Positions 51,828-62,154 of a stretch of DNA of 64,000 nt are shown here, in pieces. Made by a program: the position numbers and the translations under genes. Location: NCBI RefSeq assembly GCF_027622855.1, contig NZ_JAPZVR010000006.1, forward strand, positions 248,001 to 312,000, in the 5' to 3' direction. The notes under the pieces were generated by a model, which saw only the letters and a list, made by a program, of their open reading frames with translations, was not told the DNA's origin and made no database searches. How positions within the stretch are numbered: position 1 is the first letter of the stretch; each line of letters opens with the position of its first letter. The DNA comes from Glycomyces algeriensis (GTDB lineage: Bacteria > Actinomycetota > Actinomycetes > Mycobacteriales > Micromonosporaceae).

Positions 51828-53153
51828 TTAGCTCGCGACCCGTTCGACCGACTCGCTCCAGCGAGCGTTCAGGTCGGCGAAGAAGCTCTCCTTGTCGCCG
51901 TCGGCGGCGCCTCGGGCGACGTCGACGAGCTCCTGGCGGTAGATGTTGCCGAACAGGTCGACCTGCGAGTCGCTGGAGACCTCGTTGAGCAGGCCCTCCT
52001 CACCGGACGGGGCGGCGTTCATCTCCATGAGCTGGACGCCGTTCTCCTCGAGGCCGGCCAGGTTCTCGGGCAGCGGCGCGGCCTTCACGGTGGAGATCAT
52101 GGCCTCGTTCTCGGCGAAGCCGGACTCCTCGATGAACCACTGGATCCAGGCCCAGGCCGCGGCCTTGGACTCGGAGTGGCGGCTCACGGCGAGGTTGTAG
52201 TCGCCGCCGATGACCGCGTGCTGGGTGCCGTCGACGTTCGAGGGGAACGCCATGTAGCCGATGTCGTCGGCGGAGGCGCCGTTGTCCTCGGCGGCGGCCT
52301 GCATCTGCGAGATCGCCCAGGAGCCGAGGGTCATCGTGCCGATCTTGCCGGTCGCGATGTCGATCTTGGACTGCTCCCAGTTCGTGGTCAGCGGGTCCTC
52401 TTCGGTCAGGCCCGCGGCGACGGCGTCGTAGAGCAGGCCGTCGATCGCGTACATGTCCTTGCCCTCGGTCCAGGGCGCGGTGTCCTTCGCCATCTCGCTG
52501 GAGGCGTCGGGGTTGGCGGTGACGCCGCCGAGGTTCCCGAAGGACTGGCCGAGGGGCCAGCCGTCCTTGTAGTTGGTGTACATCGGGATGGCGTCGGTGT
52601 TGTCCTTGACCTGCTGCAGCGCGGCGATGAACGCCTCAGGGGTGGTGGGCAGCTCGGTGATGCCGGCCTGCTCGAAGACGCGCTTGTTGTAGAGCACGCC
52701 GTTCGCGTTGCCGCCGATGGCGAGCCCGTACTGGGTCCCGTCGTAAGCAGCGCCGTTGAGGAACCGGTAGGTCGCCTCGAACTCGGCCTTCTCGCCGAGC
52801 GGCTCGAGGAACTGGTCGAACTGGTTCGGCTGGATCGCGGCGGGGATGCCGATGACGTCGCCGTAGTTGTCGCTGCTGAGGCGGGTGGTCATCTCGCCCG
52901 CGTAGTCGGTGATGCCTTCGACTTCGACCGAGACGTCCGGGTACTTCTCCTCGAACGCCGCGATGTACTCGTCGAACTTGCCGCTTTCGACGAGGTCGGT
53001 GCGCCAGGTGATGATCTTGAGATCACCCTCCACCTCGCCGTCGATCGTGTTCGAGGGGTCGTTGTCGCCGGCGCCGCCGGTGGTGCAACCGCTCAAGGCG
53101 ATAGCGGCGGCGGCGAAGGTCGCGACACCGGCCAATGCCTTCTTGGGTCTCAT
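51828..53153 (-). CDS. Extracellular substrate-binding lipoprotein of the mannoside importer
   Basis: A 441-residue family 1 solute-binding protein. The lipoprotein signal ends at AIALSGC with Cys23. The first lobe contains LKIITWRTDLVESGKFDEYI, and the second IGGDYNLAVSRHSESKAAAW and WIQWFIEESGFAENEAMIS. Such proteins bind oligosaccharides. It heads the operon with the two permeases, GH113, kinase, ManA and beta-mannosidase, so beta-mannooligosaccharides are the probable ligand. The LacI gene is divergent. Confidence 0.9.
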   Translation of the reverse strand: MRPKKALAGVATFAAAAIALSGCTTGGAGDNDPSNTIDGEVEGDLKIITWRTDLVESGKFDEYIAAFEEKYPDVSVEVEGITDYAGEMTTRLSSDNYGDVIGIPAAIQPNQFDQFLEPLGEKAEFEATYRFLNGAAYDGTQYGLAIGGNANGVLYNKRVFEQAGITELPTTPEAFIAALQQVKDNTDAIPMYTNYKDGWPLGQSFGNLGGVTANPDASSEMAKDTAPWTEGKDMYAIDGLLYDAVAAGLTEEDPLTTNWEQSKIDIATGKIGTMTLGSWAISQMQAAAEDNGASADDIGYMAFPSNVDGTQHAVIGGDYNLAVSRHSESKAAAWAWIQWFIEESGFAENEAMISTVKAAPLPENLAGLEENGVQLMEMNAAPSGEEGLLNEVSSDSQVDLFGNIYRQELVDVARGAADGDKESFFADLNARWSESVERVAS

Positions 53154-53230
53154 GGGGACTCCTTGTCGGGTTCTTCATTGAACTGCTCCGCGCGGCCGTT
53201 CAAGCGGAGCGATTGAAAGCCTAGGTTCTG

Positions 53231-53238
53231 AACCGGTT
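53231..53238. promoter_or_regulatory. Candidate LacI operator (AACCGGTT)
   Basis: The 8-bp palindrome with a central CG lies in the intergenic region between the divergent lacI-type and binding-protein genes. With its outer T and A it reads T-G-AACCGGTT-A-A. It is in the position expected for the regulator of both genes. Confidence 0.4.
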
Positions 53239-53426
53239 AATCGCAAGTTCATGTCAACGCTGTCTTGTTATCGATCAGTGACCTGAGTGATGCTGGTAAC
53301 GGTATTGAGCTGGCGATTCATTTCGATCGAGCGGCAACCTTTTCATCGAAACTCGTTCGACTGTCCGACGATGGACATCGCTGAGCTTGACCGGGTAAGC
53401 TCAACTTTCAGGGGGAGGGGTCCGGT

Positions 53427-54440
53427 ATGGCGGTGCAGCAGCGCGCGACGGTCGAGGACGTCGCGAGGCTCGCGGGGGTCAGTTCGAAGACCGTGTCGCG
53501 GGTGTTCGGGAACCGGGACCTCGTGGCCCCGGCGACGGTGGAGCGGGTGCTCGACGCCGCGAAGCGGCTGCGGTTCCGCCCCAACTCGCTGGCGCGGACC
53601 CTGCGCCGCGGCGGCGGCACCGACACGATCGGCTTCGTCATGGGCGAGCTCGGCAACCCGTTCTACTACGGGATCGCCTCCGGGATCGAGCAGGAGGCCT
53701 CGCGGAACGGGAACGCGCTCGTCGTCGCGACCACCGGCGACACCCCGGACGGCGAGGAGCGGGTGGTCGACGCCCTGCTCGCGCAGCGGGTCGGCGCGCT
53801 CCTGCTGGTGCCCGTGGCCGCCGACCAGTCCTACCTCGAGGGGGAGCGGCACCTGGGGACGCCGGTGATCGCCATCGACCGGCCCGCCCGCAACCTGGTG
53901 GCGGACGCGATCGTCCTCGCCAACCGCAGCGGCGTGTTCGACGCGACCTCGCGGCTGCTCGCCCGCGGCCACCGCCGCGTCGGCTATGTGTGCAACCCCG
54001 CCGCCGTGAAGGCCCAGGCCGAGCGGGTGCAGGGGTACCGGGAGGCCATGGCCGCGTACGGCATCGGCGGCACCTCGCGCTGGGAGCGGCTCGTGGACGA
54101 CCCGCGCGCCGCGCCGGAGCGGATCGTCGCGGACCTGCTCAGCAGCGCCGACCCGCCGACCGCCCTCATCACCGGGAACAACCGGATGACGATCGGCGCG
54201 CTTCGCGCCATGCGCGGCCTCGGCGAGGACGCGCCGGCCCTCATCGGCTTCGACGACTTCGACACCGCCGACGTGCTCGGGGTCAGCGTCATCTCCCACG
54301 ACCCGGTGGAGCTTGGCCGCCGCGCGGCCCGCCTCGCGATCGAGCGCATCGGCGACCCGCTCGGGTTCACTCAGCGCATCGAACTGCCGACCCGCTTCAT
54401 CGGCAGGGGATCGGGGGAGCGCCCGCCGCCGAAGGCGTGA
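53427..54440 (+). CDS. LacI-family transcriptional regulator
   Basis: A 337-residue repressor. The N-terminal helix-turn-helix is ATVEDVARLAGVSSKTVSRV, then the hinge RFRPNSLARTLRRGGGTDT, and a periplasmic-binding-like sugar domain (IGFVMGELGNPFYYGIASGI, PVIAIDRPARNL). It lies divergently from the mannoside operon and probably represses it until a mannoside or its product binds. ATG 53427 follows GGGGGAGGGG. Confidence 0.92.
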   Translation: MAVQQRATVEDVARLAGVSSKTVSRVFGNRDLVAPATVERVLDAAKRLRFRPNSLARTLRRGGGTDTIGFVMGELGNPFYYGIASGIEQEASRNGNALVVATTGDTPDGEERVVDALLAQRVGALLLVPVAADQSYLEGERHLGTPVIAIDRPARNLVADAIVLANRSGVFDATSRLLARGHRRVGYVCNPAAVKAQAERVQGYREAMAAYGIGGTSRWERLVDDPRAAPERIVADLLSSADPPTALITGNNRMTIGALRAMRGLGEDAPALIGFDDFDTADVLGVSVISHDPVELGRRAARLAIERIGDPLGFTQRIELPTRFIGRGSGERPPPKA

Positions 54441-54545
54441 GCCCGGGCGCGGCGTGAGGGCGTAGCGCCGGGCGGGCCAGGGCCGCTCGACCATGCGGGG
54501 GCGCGATGCGCTCGCGGCGGAGGACTCCGAACGGTTTCGGCCGCA

Positions 54546-54784
54546 CTCGCCGGGGCGCAGCGCTCGGCGGTTTGCGCGGTTCGACCCTGCCAGCGCGATG
54601 CGCTCGGCCGCGGCCGATGCCCGACCGCTGCAGAACGCCGGCGGCCCGGCTGCTCGCCGGGGCGCAGCGCTCGGCGGTTCCCGCGGTCCGACCCTGCCAG
54701 CGCGATGCGCTCGGCCGCGGCCGATGCCCGACCGCTGCAGAACGCCGGCGGCCCGGCTGCTCGCCGGGGCGCAGCGCTCGGCGG
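54546..54784. repeat. 107-bp tandem repeat, two full units and a partial third
   Basis: Units start at 54546, 54653 and 54760; each begins CTCGCCGGGGCGCAGCGCTC. Units one and two differ at only a few bases around 54571-54583 and 54678-54690; the third breaks off after about 25 bases. A looser related stretch lies at 54503-54545. The repeat codes Arg/Ala-rich text on either strand, not a recognisable protein. Confidence 0.9.
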
Positions 54785-54829
54785 GCCCGAGCGGCTCGAC
54801 GCCCTCGGCCGTTCCGCTTCCGAACGCAT

Positions 54830-54858
54830 GCGGCCCCCGGCGCATCGCCGGGGGCCGC
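54830..54858 (-). terminator. Terminator of katG
   Basis: A perfect 12-bp stem (54830-54841 with 54847-54858) with a five-base loop, just beyond the katG stop codon. It can act in both directions. Confidence 0.8.
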
Positions 54859-54873
54859 CATGCTGTCAGGGCG

Positions 54874-57388
<2,515 letters not shown>

Positions 57389-58096
57389 GTGACCGAAGCG
57401 ACCGAGCCCAAAGACCGCGTCCTCGTCGTCGACGACGAGGAGAACATCGGCGCGCTCCTGTCCGCCACCCTCCGCCTCACCGGCTTCGAGGTCGACGTCG
57501 CCCGCGACGCCGCCGAAGCCCTCCGGGCCGCCGCCCGCTTCGAGCCCGACCTCGTGATCCTCGACGTCATGCTCCCCGACATGGACGGCTTCGAGGTCGC
57601 CCGCCGCCTGCGCGCCGCCCGCGACCTGCCCGTCCTCTTCCTCACCGCCCGCGACGCCGTGCGCGACCGCGTCACCGGCCTCACCGTCGGCGGCGACGAC
57701 TACGTCACCAAGCCCTTCGACCTCGAAGAGGTCGTCCTCCGCGTCCAGGCCATCCTGCGCCGCGCCAAGGCCCCCGCCCCGCCCGAGGACCGCGTCCTGC
57801 GCTACGCCGACCTCGAACTCGACGAGGAGATCCACGAGGTCCGCCGCGCCGGCCGCCCCGTCGAGCTCTCGCCCACCGAGTTCAAGCTCCTGCGCTACCT
57901 CATGCTCAACGCCGGCAAGGTCGTCAGCAAATCCCAGATCCTCGACCGCGTCTGGAACTACGACTTCGGCGGCAACGGCCGCATCGTCGAGTCCTACGTC
58001 TACTACCTGCGCAAGAAGATCGACCAGGTCGAACCCGCGCTCATCCAGACCGTGCGCGGCTTCGGCTACGCCCTCAGGGAACCGCGATCAAAGTGA
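57389..58096 (+). CDS. OmpR/PhoB-family response regulator
   Basis: A 235-residue regulator. The receiver domain has Asp9-Asp10 acidic residues (VLVVDDEENIG), phosphoacceptor Asp59 in LVILDVMLPDMDGF, and Lys in VTKPFDLEEVVLR. The winged helix (about 140-232) ends with RIVESYVYYLRKKIDQVEPA and LIQTVRGFGYAL. GTG 57389 has GAAGGAG five bases upstream. It overlaps the kinase gene (GTGA). The regulated genes are unknown. Confidence 0.94.
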   Translation: MTEATEPKDRVLVVDDEENIGALLSATLRLTGFEVDVARDAAEALRAAARFEPDLVILDVMLPDMDGFEVARRLRAARDLPVLFLTARDAVRDRVTGLTVGGDDYVTKPFDLEEVVLRVQAILRRAKAPAPPEDRVLRYADLELDEEIHEVRRAGRPVELSPTEFKLLRYLMLNAGKVVSKSQILDRVWNYDFGGNGRIVESYVYYLRKKIDQVEPALIQTVRGFGYALREPRSK

Positions 58097-59580
58097 GTAA
58101 GCCTCGGCGCTGGCGGCACTGGACCGTCCGCTCCCGCATGGCGTTCACGATCGTGACACTGTGCGCGCTCGCGCTGGCCGCGGCGGTCCTGGCCGCCACG
58201 CTCCTGCTCCAGAACGTGCTCACCGACCGGATCGACTCGCAGCTGCGGACCGCCGCGACGGCCATGCGCGACGAGGCGCCCCGGGCCCAGGACGACGGGT
58301 TCGAGCCGCCCGGCCCGCAGCCGGGGATGCCGGACGCGCCGCAGGTCTACGTCTACGACGCGGGCGGCTCGCTGCTCCACTCCTTCGGGGACGACGACGC
58401 CGCCGCGCTCACCGGCCTGGGCGACCTCGCCGCGAGCACCGGCGAGACCGCCACCGTGGAGGACGCGGACGGGAACTCCTGGCGCGTCCTCGTCGAGGAG
58501 GGCGACACGGCGGACACGTACGTCGTCTACGCGCTGTCCTCGGAGTACGTCAGCGCGGCCACCGAGTCGCTGCTGCTCATCGGCGGCGGGGTGACGCTCG
58601 CGATCCTGCTGCTGCTCGCCGTGAGCGCGTTCTGGGTCGCGCGGCTCGGCCTGCGCCCGCTCGACCGGATGCAGGCGACCGCGGACGCGATCGCCGAAGG
58701 CCGCCTCGACGCGCGCGTCACCGACACCGACCCGCACACCGAGACCGGGCGGCTCGGCGCCGCCCTCAACACGATGCTCACCCGCATCCAGGCCGCGCTC
58801 GACGCCAGCGCCGCCTCCGAGGCGCGCCTGCGGCAGTTCCTCGCGGACGCCTCGCACGAACTGCGGACCCCGCTGACCTCGATCAAGGGGTTCGCGCAGC
58901 TGTACCGGCGCGGCGGGGTGCCGCCGGGGCCGGCGCTCGACGAGACCATCGGGCGGATCGAGGCGGAGTCCAAGCGGATGGGGCTGCTGCTGGACGACCT
59001 GATGCTGCTCGCGTCACTGGACCGGCGGCGGCCGCTGAGCCGCGGGCCGGTCGACCTGCTCGGCGTCGCGGCCGACGTGGTCGGCGACGCGCACCTGCGT
59101 GAACCGGGCCGGTTCATCGCGCTCGAATCCCTGCACGGCTCCGACGACGACCTGCTCGAAGCGGTCGACATCAGCGGGGACGAGCCGCGGCTGCGCCAAG
59201 TCCTCACGAACCTCGTGGCGAACGCGCTGCGGCACACGCCGTCCGACGCGCGGATCACCGTGCGCCTGGGCTGGAGTGCGGACCCTGAAGGGCCGCGGTG
59301 CCTCGCGCAGGTCGGTGTGGTCCCGGTGCTGCCGGCGGCCGTGGTCGAGGTGGCCGACACCGGGCCCGGGGTCGCGCCCGAGCACGCCGAAGGGGTGTTC
59401 GAGCGGCTGTACCGGGTCGACCAGAGCCGTCTCCGTGGCCGCTCCCGCGGCGCCGAAGGCGGCTCGGGGCTGGGCCTGTCGATCGTCGCGGCCATCGTGA
59501 CGGGTCACGGCGGCTGCGTGCGCCTGTGCGAGACGCCCGGCGGCGGAGCGACGTTCCAGGTGGTCCTGCCGAGATCTTGA
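58093..59580 (+). CDS. Sensor histidine kinase
   Basis: A 495-residue membrane kinase. TM1 is at about 16-39, an extracellular sensor of about 115 residues follows (with QVYVYDAGGSLLHSFGD), TM2 at about 159-187, then HAMP, the HisKA box DASHELRTPLTSIKGFAQLY with His255, and an HATPase domain (NLVANALRHTPSDA, DTGPGVAPEHAEGVFERLY, GSGLGLSIV). The organisation resembles actinobacterial TrcS/MprB-like sensors. GTG 58093 overlaps the regulator gene stop. Confidence 0.93.
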   Translation: MSKPRRWRHWTVRSRMAFTIVTLCALALAAAVLAATLLLQNVLTDRIDSQLRTAATAMRDEAPRAQDDGFEPPGPQPGMPDAPQVYVYDAGGSLLHSFGDDDAAALTGLGDLAASTGETATVEDADGNSWRVLVEEGDTADTYVVYALSSEYVSAATESLLLIGGGVTLAILLLLAVSAFWVARLGLRPLDRMQATADAIAEGRLDARVTDTDPHTETGRLGAALNTMLTRIQAALDASAASEARLRQFLADASHELRTPLTSIKGFAQLYRRGGVPPGPALDETIGRIEAESKRMGLLLDDLMLLASLDRRRPLSRGPVDLLGVAADVVGDAHLREPGRFIALESLHGSDDDLLEAVDISGDEPRLRQVLTNLVANALRHTPSDARITVRLGWSADPEGPRCLAQVGVVPVLPAAVVEVADTGPGVAPEHAEGVFERLYRVDQSRLRGRSRGAEGGSGLGLSIVAAIVTGHGGCVRLCETPGGGATFQVVLPRS

Positions 59581-59587
59581 CCGGGGT

Positions 59588-60061
59588 CTACTCGGGGAGG
59601 CCGAGCTGCTTCTTCAGGCGCGCGACGTGGCCGGTGGCCTTCACGTTGTACTGCGCGAGCTCGATGTCGCCGTGCTCGTCGACGACGAACGTCGAGCGGA
59701 CCACGCCGACGATCGTGCGGCCGTAGTTCTTCTTCTCGCCCCACGCGCCGTACTCCTCGAGCACCTTGTGCTCGGGGTCGGACAGGAGCGGGAAGGTCAG
59801 GCCGTCGCGCTCGACGAACTTGGCCAGCGCCTCCGGGGCGTCGGGGGAGATCCCGAGCACCGCGTAGCCGGCGGCCTGCAGACCGGTGAGGCTGTCGCGG
59901 AAGTCGCAGGCCTCCTTGGTGCAGCCGGGCGTCATGGCCTTCGGATATGCGAACAGGATCACCTTGCGGCCCTGGAGGCTCGACAAGGTCACCGGGTCGC
60001 CGGTGTCGGTGGTCAGCGTGAAGTCAGGCGCCGTCTCACCAGGCTGAAGTCGTACGTTCAC
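59588..60061 (-). CDS. bcp: Bcp-type peroxiredoxin, second copy
   Basis: A 157-residue thiol peroxidase. The peroxidatic Cys is in YPKAMTPGCTKEACDFRDS with a second Cys five residues later; LLSDPEHKVLEEYGAWGEKK and VVRSTFVVDEHG follow. It is nearer the canonical E. coli Bcp than the copy at 40505 (the KKNYGRT segment). GTG 60061 is used because AGGG lies about nine bases upstream; a longer frame to 60106 is not supported. Confidence 0.92.
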   Translation of the reverse strand: MNVRLQPGETAPDFTLTTDTGDPVTLSSLQGRKVILFAYPKAMTPGCTKEACDFRDSLTGLQAAGYAVLGISPDAPEALAKFVERDGLTFPLLSDPEHKVLEEYGAWGEKKNYGRTIVGVVRSTFVVDEHGDIELAQYNVKATGHVARLKKQLGLPE

Positions 60062-60181
60062 AGGTCGCAACCCTACCGGTCGTCCCTGACAATCGCCTGG
60101 GAGCACGCTTGGCGGTCCCTGTCCGGCGGTCGGCGGCTTCCCGACACTTCCCGGTCCGGCTTGACGGCGAGAGGGCGGCTA

Positions 60182-60198
60182 TTGCAAAATAATTGCAA
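60182..60198 (+). promoter_or_regulatory. Nur-type nickel regulator box
   Basis: TTGCAA-AATAA-TTGCAA fits exactly the Nur (nickel uptake regulator) consensus tTGCaa-N5-ttGCAA described in Streptomyces. It lies upstream of the CbiMNQO-type genes at a promoter-like spot, which argues for nickel-dependent repression. Confidence 0.7.
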
Positions 60199-60279
60199 TA
60201 GCCTGACAGTGGGCTGTTGATTCCGCGCGTGGGCGCCCTGCATCCGGCAGGGCGACCGCCACCACCTCCCCGGCCCGCC

Positions 60280-60333
60280 CTAGGGCCTGTCCTGTGAATC
60301 AGGGAGCTCCCTGATTCACAGGACAGGCCCTAG
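60280..60333. repeat. Perfect 54-bp palindrome flanked by CTAG
   Basis: The left arm 60280-60306 and the right arm 60307-60333 are exact reverse complements with no loop and meet at GAGCTC. The outer 4 bases on each side are CTAG, which fits the YTAR target of IS5-family elements, so this could be a pair of terminal inverted repeats joined head to head. In RNA it would be a 27-bp hairpin in the leader of the metal transporter operon. No other copy was noticed. Confidence 0.85.
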
Positions 60334-60365
60334 CCCCCACAACCAGTCGAAAGGCGGCACTGCCC

Positions 60366-61061
60366 GTGTCAGACCTGGCGCTGCACATCCCGACGGACGT
60401 CGTCAACGGACCGACCTCCCTCGCCTTCGCCCTCCTGGCCGCCGTCGCCGTCGGCCTCTGCGTCGTCATGGCCCGCAGGCACCTCGACGAGCGGCTCGTC
60501 CCGCTCGCGGGCCTCGCGACCGCGTTCATCTTCGCCGCGCAGATGCTCAACTTCCCCGTCGCCGCCGGCGTCTCCGGCCACCTCCTCGGCGGCGCGCTCG
60601 CCGCCGCGCTCCTCGGGCCCTGGCTCGGGGCGCTCTGCGTCACCGTCGTCATCGTCATCCAGGCGCTCCTGTTCGCGGACGGGGCCGTCACGGCCCTGGG
60701 CCTCAACGTCGTGAACATGGCCGTCATCGCCAGCTTCACCGGCTACGCCGTGATCGTCCTGGCGCTCAAGGTCCTCCCGCGCACCCGCTGGGGCCTGGGC
60801 GCCGCGGTCTTCGCGGCCGCGCTCGTCAGCGTCGTCGCCGCCTCGGCCGGGTTCGTGCTCCAGTTCTGGCTCGGCGGCGAGGAAGTCGGCCAGTCCTTCG
60901 GGGCCATGGCCGCCGCGATCCTCGGCACGCACGTCCTCGTCGGCATCGGCGAGGGCGTCATCACCGCCGGCGCCGTCACCGCGGTCGCCGCCGCCCGCCC
61001 CGACCTCGTCCACGCCCTGCGCGGCAGCCGCCTCGCCGAGACCGCCAAGGAGTCCGTGTGA
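60366..61061 (+). CDS. cbiM: ECF metal transporter S component, CbiM/NikM type
   Basis: A 231-residue membrane protein that binds Co2+ or Ni2+ and delivers it to the energy-coupling factor. About seven helices. Metal site pieces: LHIPTDVVNG near the start (family: MHIPDG) and NFPVAAGVSGHLLGGALAAA with the ligand His. ALLFADGAVTALGLNVVNMA is also conserved. GTG 60366 has GAAAGGCGG upstream, but it places the His at residue 7, whereas family members use an N-terminal Met-His. CTG 60381 would give that start but lacks a ribosome site. The Nur box points to nickel rather than cobalt. Confidence 0.9.
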   Translation: MSDLALHIPTDVVNGPTSLAFALLAAVAVGLCVVMARRHLDERLVPLAGLATAFIFAAQMLNFPVAAGVSGHLLGGALAAALLGPWLGALCVTVVIVIQALLFADGAVTALGLNVVNMAVIASFTGYAVIVLALKVLPRTRWGLGAAVFAAALVSVVAASAGFVLQFWLGGEEVGQSFGAMAAAILGTHVLVGIGEGVITAGAVTAVAAARPDLVHALRGSRLAETAKESV

Positions 61062-61399
61062 AGACCAAGCGCTTCTGGGTCACCGGCACCATCGTCACGC
61101 TGCTCCTCGCCGGAGTCGTGTCCCTGTTCGCCTCCGCCTCGCCGGACGGGCTCGAGTCGGTGCTCCTCACCGGCTGCGACACCGCCGACGGCGAGATCAC
61201 CGGCGGCGCCTGCGTCCTCCAGGCCGCGGGCGACCACGAGATCGGCGGCGCCTTCGCCGACTATGGGGTGTCCTTCCTGGACAACGAGATCCTCGGCGCC
61301 TCGCTCGCCGGGATCCTCGGCGTCCTCCTCACCCTGGCCGTCGCCACCGGCCTCTTCTGGCTCCTCGCGCGCGGCAAGCGCACCCAGGAGGAGGCGTGA
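61058..61399 (+). CDS. cbiN: ECF metal transporter subunit CbiN/NikN (PDGLE protein)
   Basis: A 113-residue protein with one helix at each end: FWVTGTIVTLLLAGVVSLFA and SLAGILGVLLTLAVATGLFW. The extracytoplasmic loop starts with SASPDGLESVL, the PDGLE motif shared by NikN and CbiN, and has two Cys (TGCDTADG, GACVLQ) that may form a disulfide. It is needed for loading the metal. GTGA overlaps couple it to cbiM and cbiQ. Confidence 0.87.
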   Translation: MKTKRFWVTGTIVTLLLAGVVSLFASASPDGLESVLLTGCDTADGEITGGACVLQAAGDHEIGGAFADYGVSFLDNEILGASLAGILGVLLTLAVATGLFWLLARGKRTQEEA

Positions 61400-62154
61400 G
61401 CCCGGTCGACGGGCTCTACCGGCCGGGGGACACCCCCGTCCACCGGCTCCGGCCGCAGGTGAAGATCGTGGCGCTCGCCGCCTTCACCTGCGCCATCGCC
61501 GCCACCCCGCGAGAGGCGGTGTGGGCCTTCGGGGTCTACGCCGCCCTCCTCATCGGACTGTTCGCGCTCGCCCGCGTGCCGCTGACCTGGCTGCTCTCCC
61601 GCAGCCTCATCGAATCGCCGTTCCTGGTGCTGGCCCTGGCGTTCCCGTTCATGGTCGACGGGCCCGCCGTCCAGATCGGGTTCCTCCAGGTCTCCGAACC
61701 GGGCCTGTGGGCCGGATGGAACCTCCTCGCCAAGGCCACCCTCGGCGTCTGGGCCGCTCTCCTGCTCTCGGCCACCACGCCGATCGCCGGGGTCCTCGCC
61801 GGACTCTCCCGGCTGCGCTGCCCCGAGATCCTCCTGCAGATCACCGCGTTCGCGATCCGCTACGCGCACCTCACCGTCGCCGAAGTGACCCAGATGCGCC
61901 TCGCCCGCCTCGCCCGCTGCGACGACCCGCGCTTCCTCTGGCAGGCGAGCGCCCTCGCCCGCAGCCTCGGCGTGGTCTTCATCCGCTCCTTCGAACGCGG
62001 CGAACGCGTCTGGCAGGCCATGGCCGCCCGCGGCTACACCGGCCGCCTCCCGCTCGAAGTCGGCCCGGCCCCCGCCAGTGCGCTCCAATGGTCGGCCGCG
62101 CTCGCCGCACCGGCCCTCGCGGCCGGGATCGCCACGTGGACGGTGTTCGCATGA
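61396..62154 (+). CDS. cbiQ: ECF transporter transmembrane component CbiQ/NikQ
   Basis: A 252-residue membrane scaffold with five helices and the two coupling helices that contact the ATPases: MRLARLARCDDPRFLW and SFERGERVWQAMAARGY (the Ala-Arg-Gly signature). RBS GGAGGAGG precedes GTG 61396. It links CbiMN to the CbiO dimer. Confidence 0.9.
   Translation: MSPVDGLYRPGDTPVHRLRPQVKIVALAAFTCAIAATPREAVWAFGVYAALLIGLFALARVPLTWLLSRSLIESPFLVLALAFPFMVDGPAVQIGFLQVSEPGLWAGWNLLAKATLGVWAALLLSATTPIAGVLAGLSRLRCPEILLQITAFAIRYAHLTVAEVTQMRLARLARCDDPRFLWQASALARSLGVVFIRSFERGERVWQAMAARGYTGRLPLEVGPAPASALQWSAALAAPALAAGIATWTVFA

Larger units (their letters stand above)
54441..54873. other. Intergenic region with tandem repeats between lacI and katG
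   Basis: No gene is supported. The region is very GC-rich; its only structure is the 107-bp tandem repeat (54546-54784) and a terminator (54830-54858). Open frames across it on both strands simply translate the repeat. Confidence 0.7.
60062..60365 (+). other. Regulatory leader of the CbiMNQO-type operon
   Basis: No gene is seen. From left to right: a -35-like TTGACG (60161-60166), a Nur-type dyad (60182-60198) overlapping a possible -10 (CAAAAT 60185-60190), a GCCCTGC/GCAGGGC hairpin (60235-60254), the 54-bp perfect palindrome (60280-60333), and GAAAGGCGG (60349-60357) eight bases before GTG 60366. I see no cobalamin riboswitch. Confidence 0.6.

Noticed and set aside
54441-54873. A protein-coding gene in the repeat region
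   Set aside because: Frames on both strands merely translate the 107-bp repeat into Arg/Ala-rich text.
60199-60365. Cobalamin riboswitch before cbiM
   Set aside because: No B12-box-like sequence or expected fold was seen; the Nur box and palindrome explain the conserved-looking parts better.
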